The notes beneath the pieces were generated by a model, which was not told the origin of the DNA, searched no databases, and saw nothing but the letters and a program-made list of their open reading frames with translations. Positions 63,445 through 64,000 of a DNA stretch of 64,000 nt are shown here, piece by piece; the stretch's first letter is position 1, and the number at the start of each line of letters is the position of its first letter. The DNA is from Lentzea kentuckyensis (GTDB lineage: Bacteria > Actinomycetota > Actinomycetes > Mycobacteriales > Pseudonocardiaceae). Both the position numbers and the translations under genes were made by a program. Location of the stretch: NCBI RefSeq assembly GCF_002150765.1, contig NZ_MUYM01000028.1:130815-194814 (forward strand). Reading direction: 5' to 3'.

Positions 63445-63642
63445 GTGACCAGCAGCAAGAGCAAGACGGGCAAGCCGCCTGGCCGAAGCACGATCGAGAA
63501 GTGCCTGTGCCTCAACGACTTCCAAGACGACCTGTACGGCAAGGGCAACCGGGTGAAGAACGTTGGCGTCAAGACGCTTACTTGCACGTCGTGTAGCCGG
63601 GAGACTTTGCGGCCGGTAGAGGCGAAGGACGTCAAGCCGTGA
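63445..63642 (+). CDS. 65-aa protein with CxxC motif
   Basis: GTG 63445 follows AGGAAG. The protein is basic, with IEKCLCLNDF and TLTCTSCSRETLRP; the two Cys pairs may form a small zinc ribbon. Its stop overlaps the next start (GTGA). Confidence 0.5.
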   Translation: MTSSKSKTGKPPGRSTIEKCLCLNDFQDDLYGKGNRVKNVGVKTLTCTSCSRETLRPVEAKDVKP

Positions 63643-63833
63643 CGCGTCGGCGCATCTTGTCCAGTGAGGAGAATGATGTCCACACCGGATGGCGTCGGTA
63701 CCTCGTCTCCTACAGGCGGCCCGGTGCGGCGCACAAAGTGAAGCGCCGGACCTGTCGCCGCGAACGTCGTGATGGACGGCGTGAATGCCTTGAGGGAGTG
63801 GAAGAAAGGGACGACGGTGCCGGGTTGGGATGA
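63639..63833 (+). CDS. 64-aa basic protein
   Basis: GTG 63639 overlaps the previous stop. The protein is Arg-rich (VTRRRILSSEEN, YRRPGAAHKVKRRTCRRERR). No family is recognised; its place in the overlapping string is the main support. Confidence 0.4.
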   Translation: MTRRRILSSEENDVHTGWRRYLVSYRRPGAAHKVKRRTCRRERRDGRRECLEGVEERDDGAGLG

Positions 63834-64000
63834 GCAGTTCGCCGAGCGTCGCCGGATAGCCGGGCAGCTATGGGTGGTCGAACCACCGGCGGTCAGCCCG
63901 GGGTCGTGGCTCAACGAACCCGAGTACGCGGAGTTTCTCGACGCCTACAACTATGCGGCCCGGCACTTTCCGATACTGGCGACCCTGTTGGGCGGCATGT
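63817..64000 (+). CDS. Hypothetical protein, 3' end outside window
   Basis: The frame is open to the window edge, with GAAAGGG at 63804-63810 before GTG 63817; an ATG at 63772 is an alternative start. It reads WDEQFAERRRIAGQLWVVEP and SWLNEPEYAEFLDAYNYAAR. No family is recognised from this part. Confidence 0.5.
   Translation, partial: MPGWDEQFAERRRIAGQLWVVEPPAVSPGSWLNEPEYAEFLDAYNYAARHFPILATLLGGM

Noticed and set aside
1-64000. CRISPR arrays, tRNA or rRNA genes
   Set aside because: No regularly spaced repeats and no cloverleaf or conserved rRNA sequence were seen on either strand by eye; a tRNA or CRISPR search program would be needed to exclude them fully.

Overview
The window is high-GC DNA from a filamentous actinomycete, most likely of the Pseudonocardiales. 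The reasons are the density of cytochrome P450s with small 3Fe-4S ferredoxins, a SARP-type regulator, paired Scr1-type XRE/DUF397 genes, NarL-type two-component systems, and frequent GTG starts with 4-bp ATGA/GTGA gene overlaps. No rRNA, tRNA or CRISPR array was found. It looks like an accessory chromosomal region: many insertion-sequence remnants and an unusually large number of decayed genes lie between intact operons.

Layout. 1-8.3 kb: end of a beta-helix protein, a VanZ-like protein, a DinB remnant, and a scarred segment in which two halves of an IS (matching 18-bp ends at 3133 and 8191), an IS3-type element and a membrane-protein pseudogene surround a TetR/esterase pair with a doubled operator. 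8.3-14.8 kb: OmpR-type two-component system, beta-lactamase-fold serine hydrolase, NarL regulator with a beheaded kinase, a hydrolase and its divergent XRE regulator, then two orphan IS tails. 14.8-24.6 kb: a tight four-gene operon (LCAT-like lipase; transglutaminase-like/VMAP-C protein; MoxR AAA ATPase; 1827-aa vWA-caspase-STAND NTPase-TPR protein). This is the most striking system here, a candidate vWA-MoxR-VMAP conflict or anti-phage system with two or three possible effectors. 26.1-30.5 kb: a coupled SAM-cycle operon (phospholipid-type methyltransferase, metK, ahcY, two tiny membrane proteins, then a DedA gene).

32-50 kb: oxidative metabolism. Two paralogous ferredoxin / ferredoxin reductase / P450 / SDR cassettes lie 14 kb apart and have decayed in a complementary way: cassette 1 lost the reductase, cassette 2 lost the SDR. 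Both have a TetR paralogue nearby and share operator-like DNA. Between them lie two more P450s, hydrolases, an acyl-CoA synthetase, a PPOX-fold protein, an MFS exporter, a NarL-type kinase with a broken partner, and a second DedA protein. This fits activation and oxidation of a lipid-like or terpenoid/steroid-like substrate, but the substrate cannot be read from sequence.

50-56 kb: a graveyard containing a nuclease-STAND defence gene broken by one in-frame stop and an IS, an IS1634-type transposase with frameshifts, a small secreted protein, and a SARP regulator cut off inside its Walker A motif. 56.2-64 kb: short, often overlapping genes bounded by strong perfect hairpins (Scr1 XRE/DUF397, PadR-like protein, recombinase-like protein without the serine, ParB-like protein, Cys-rich proteins), resembling an integrated element or prophage whose other end lies outside the window.
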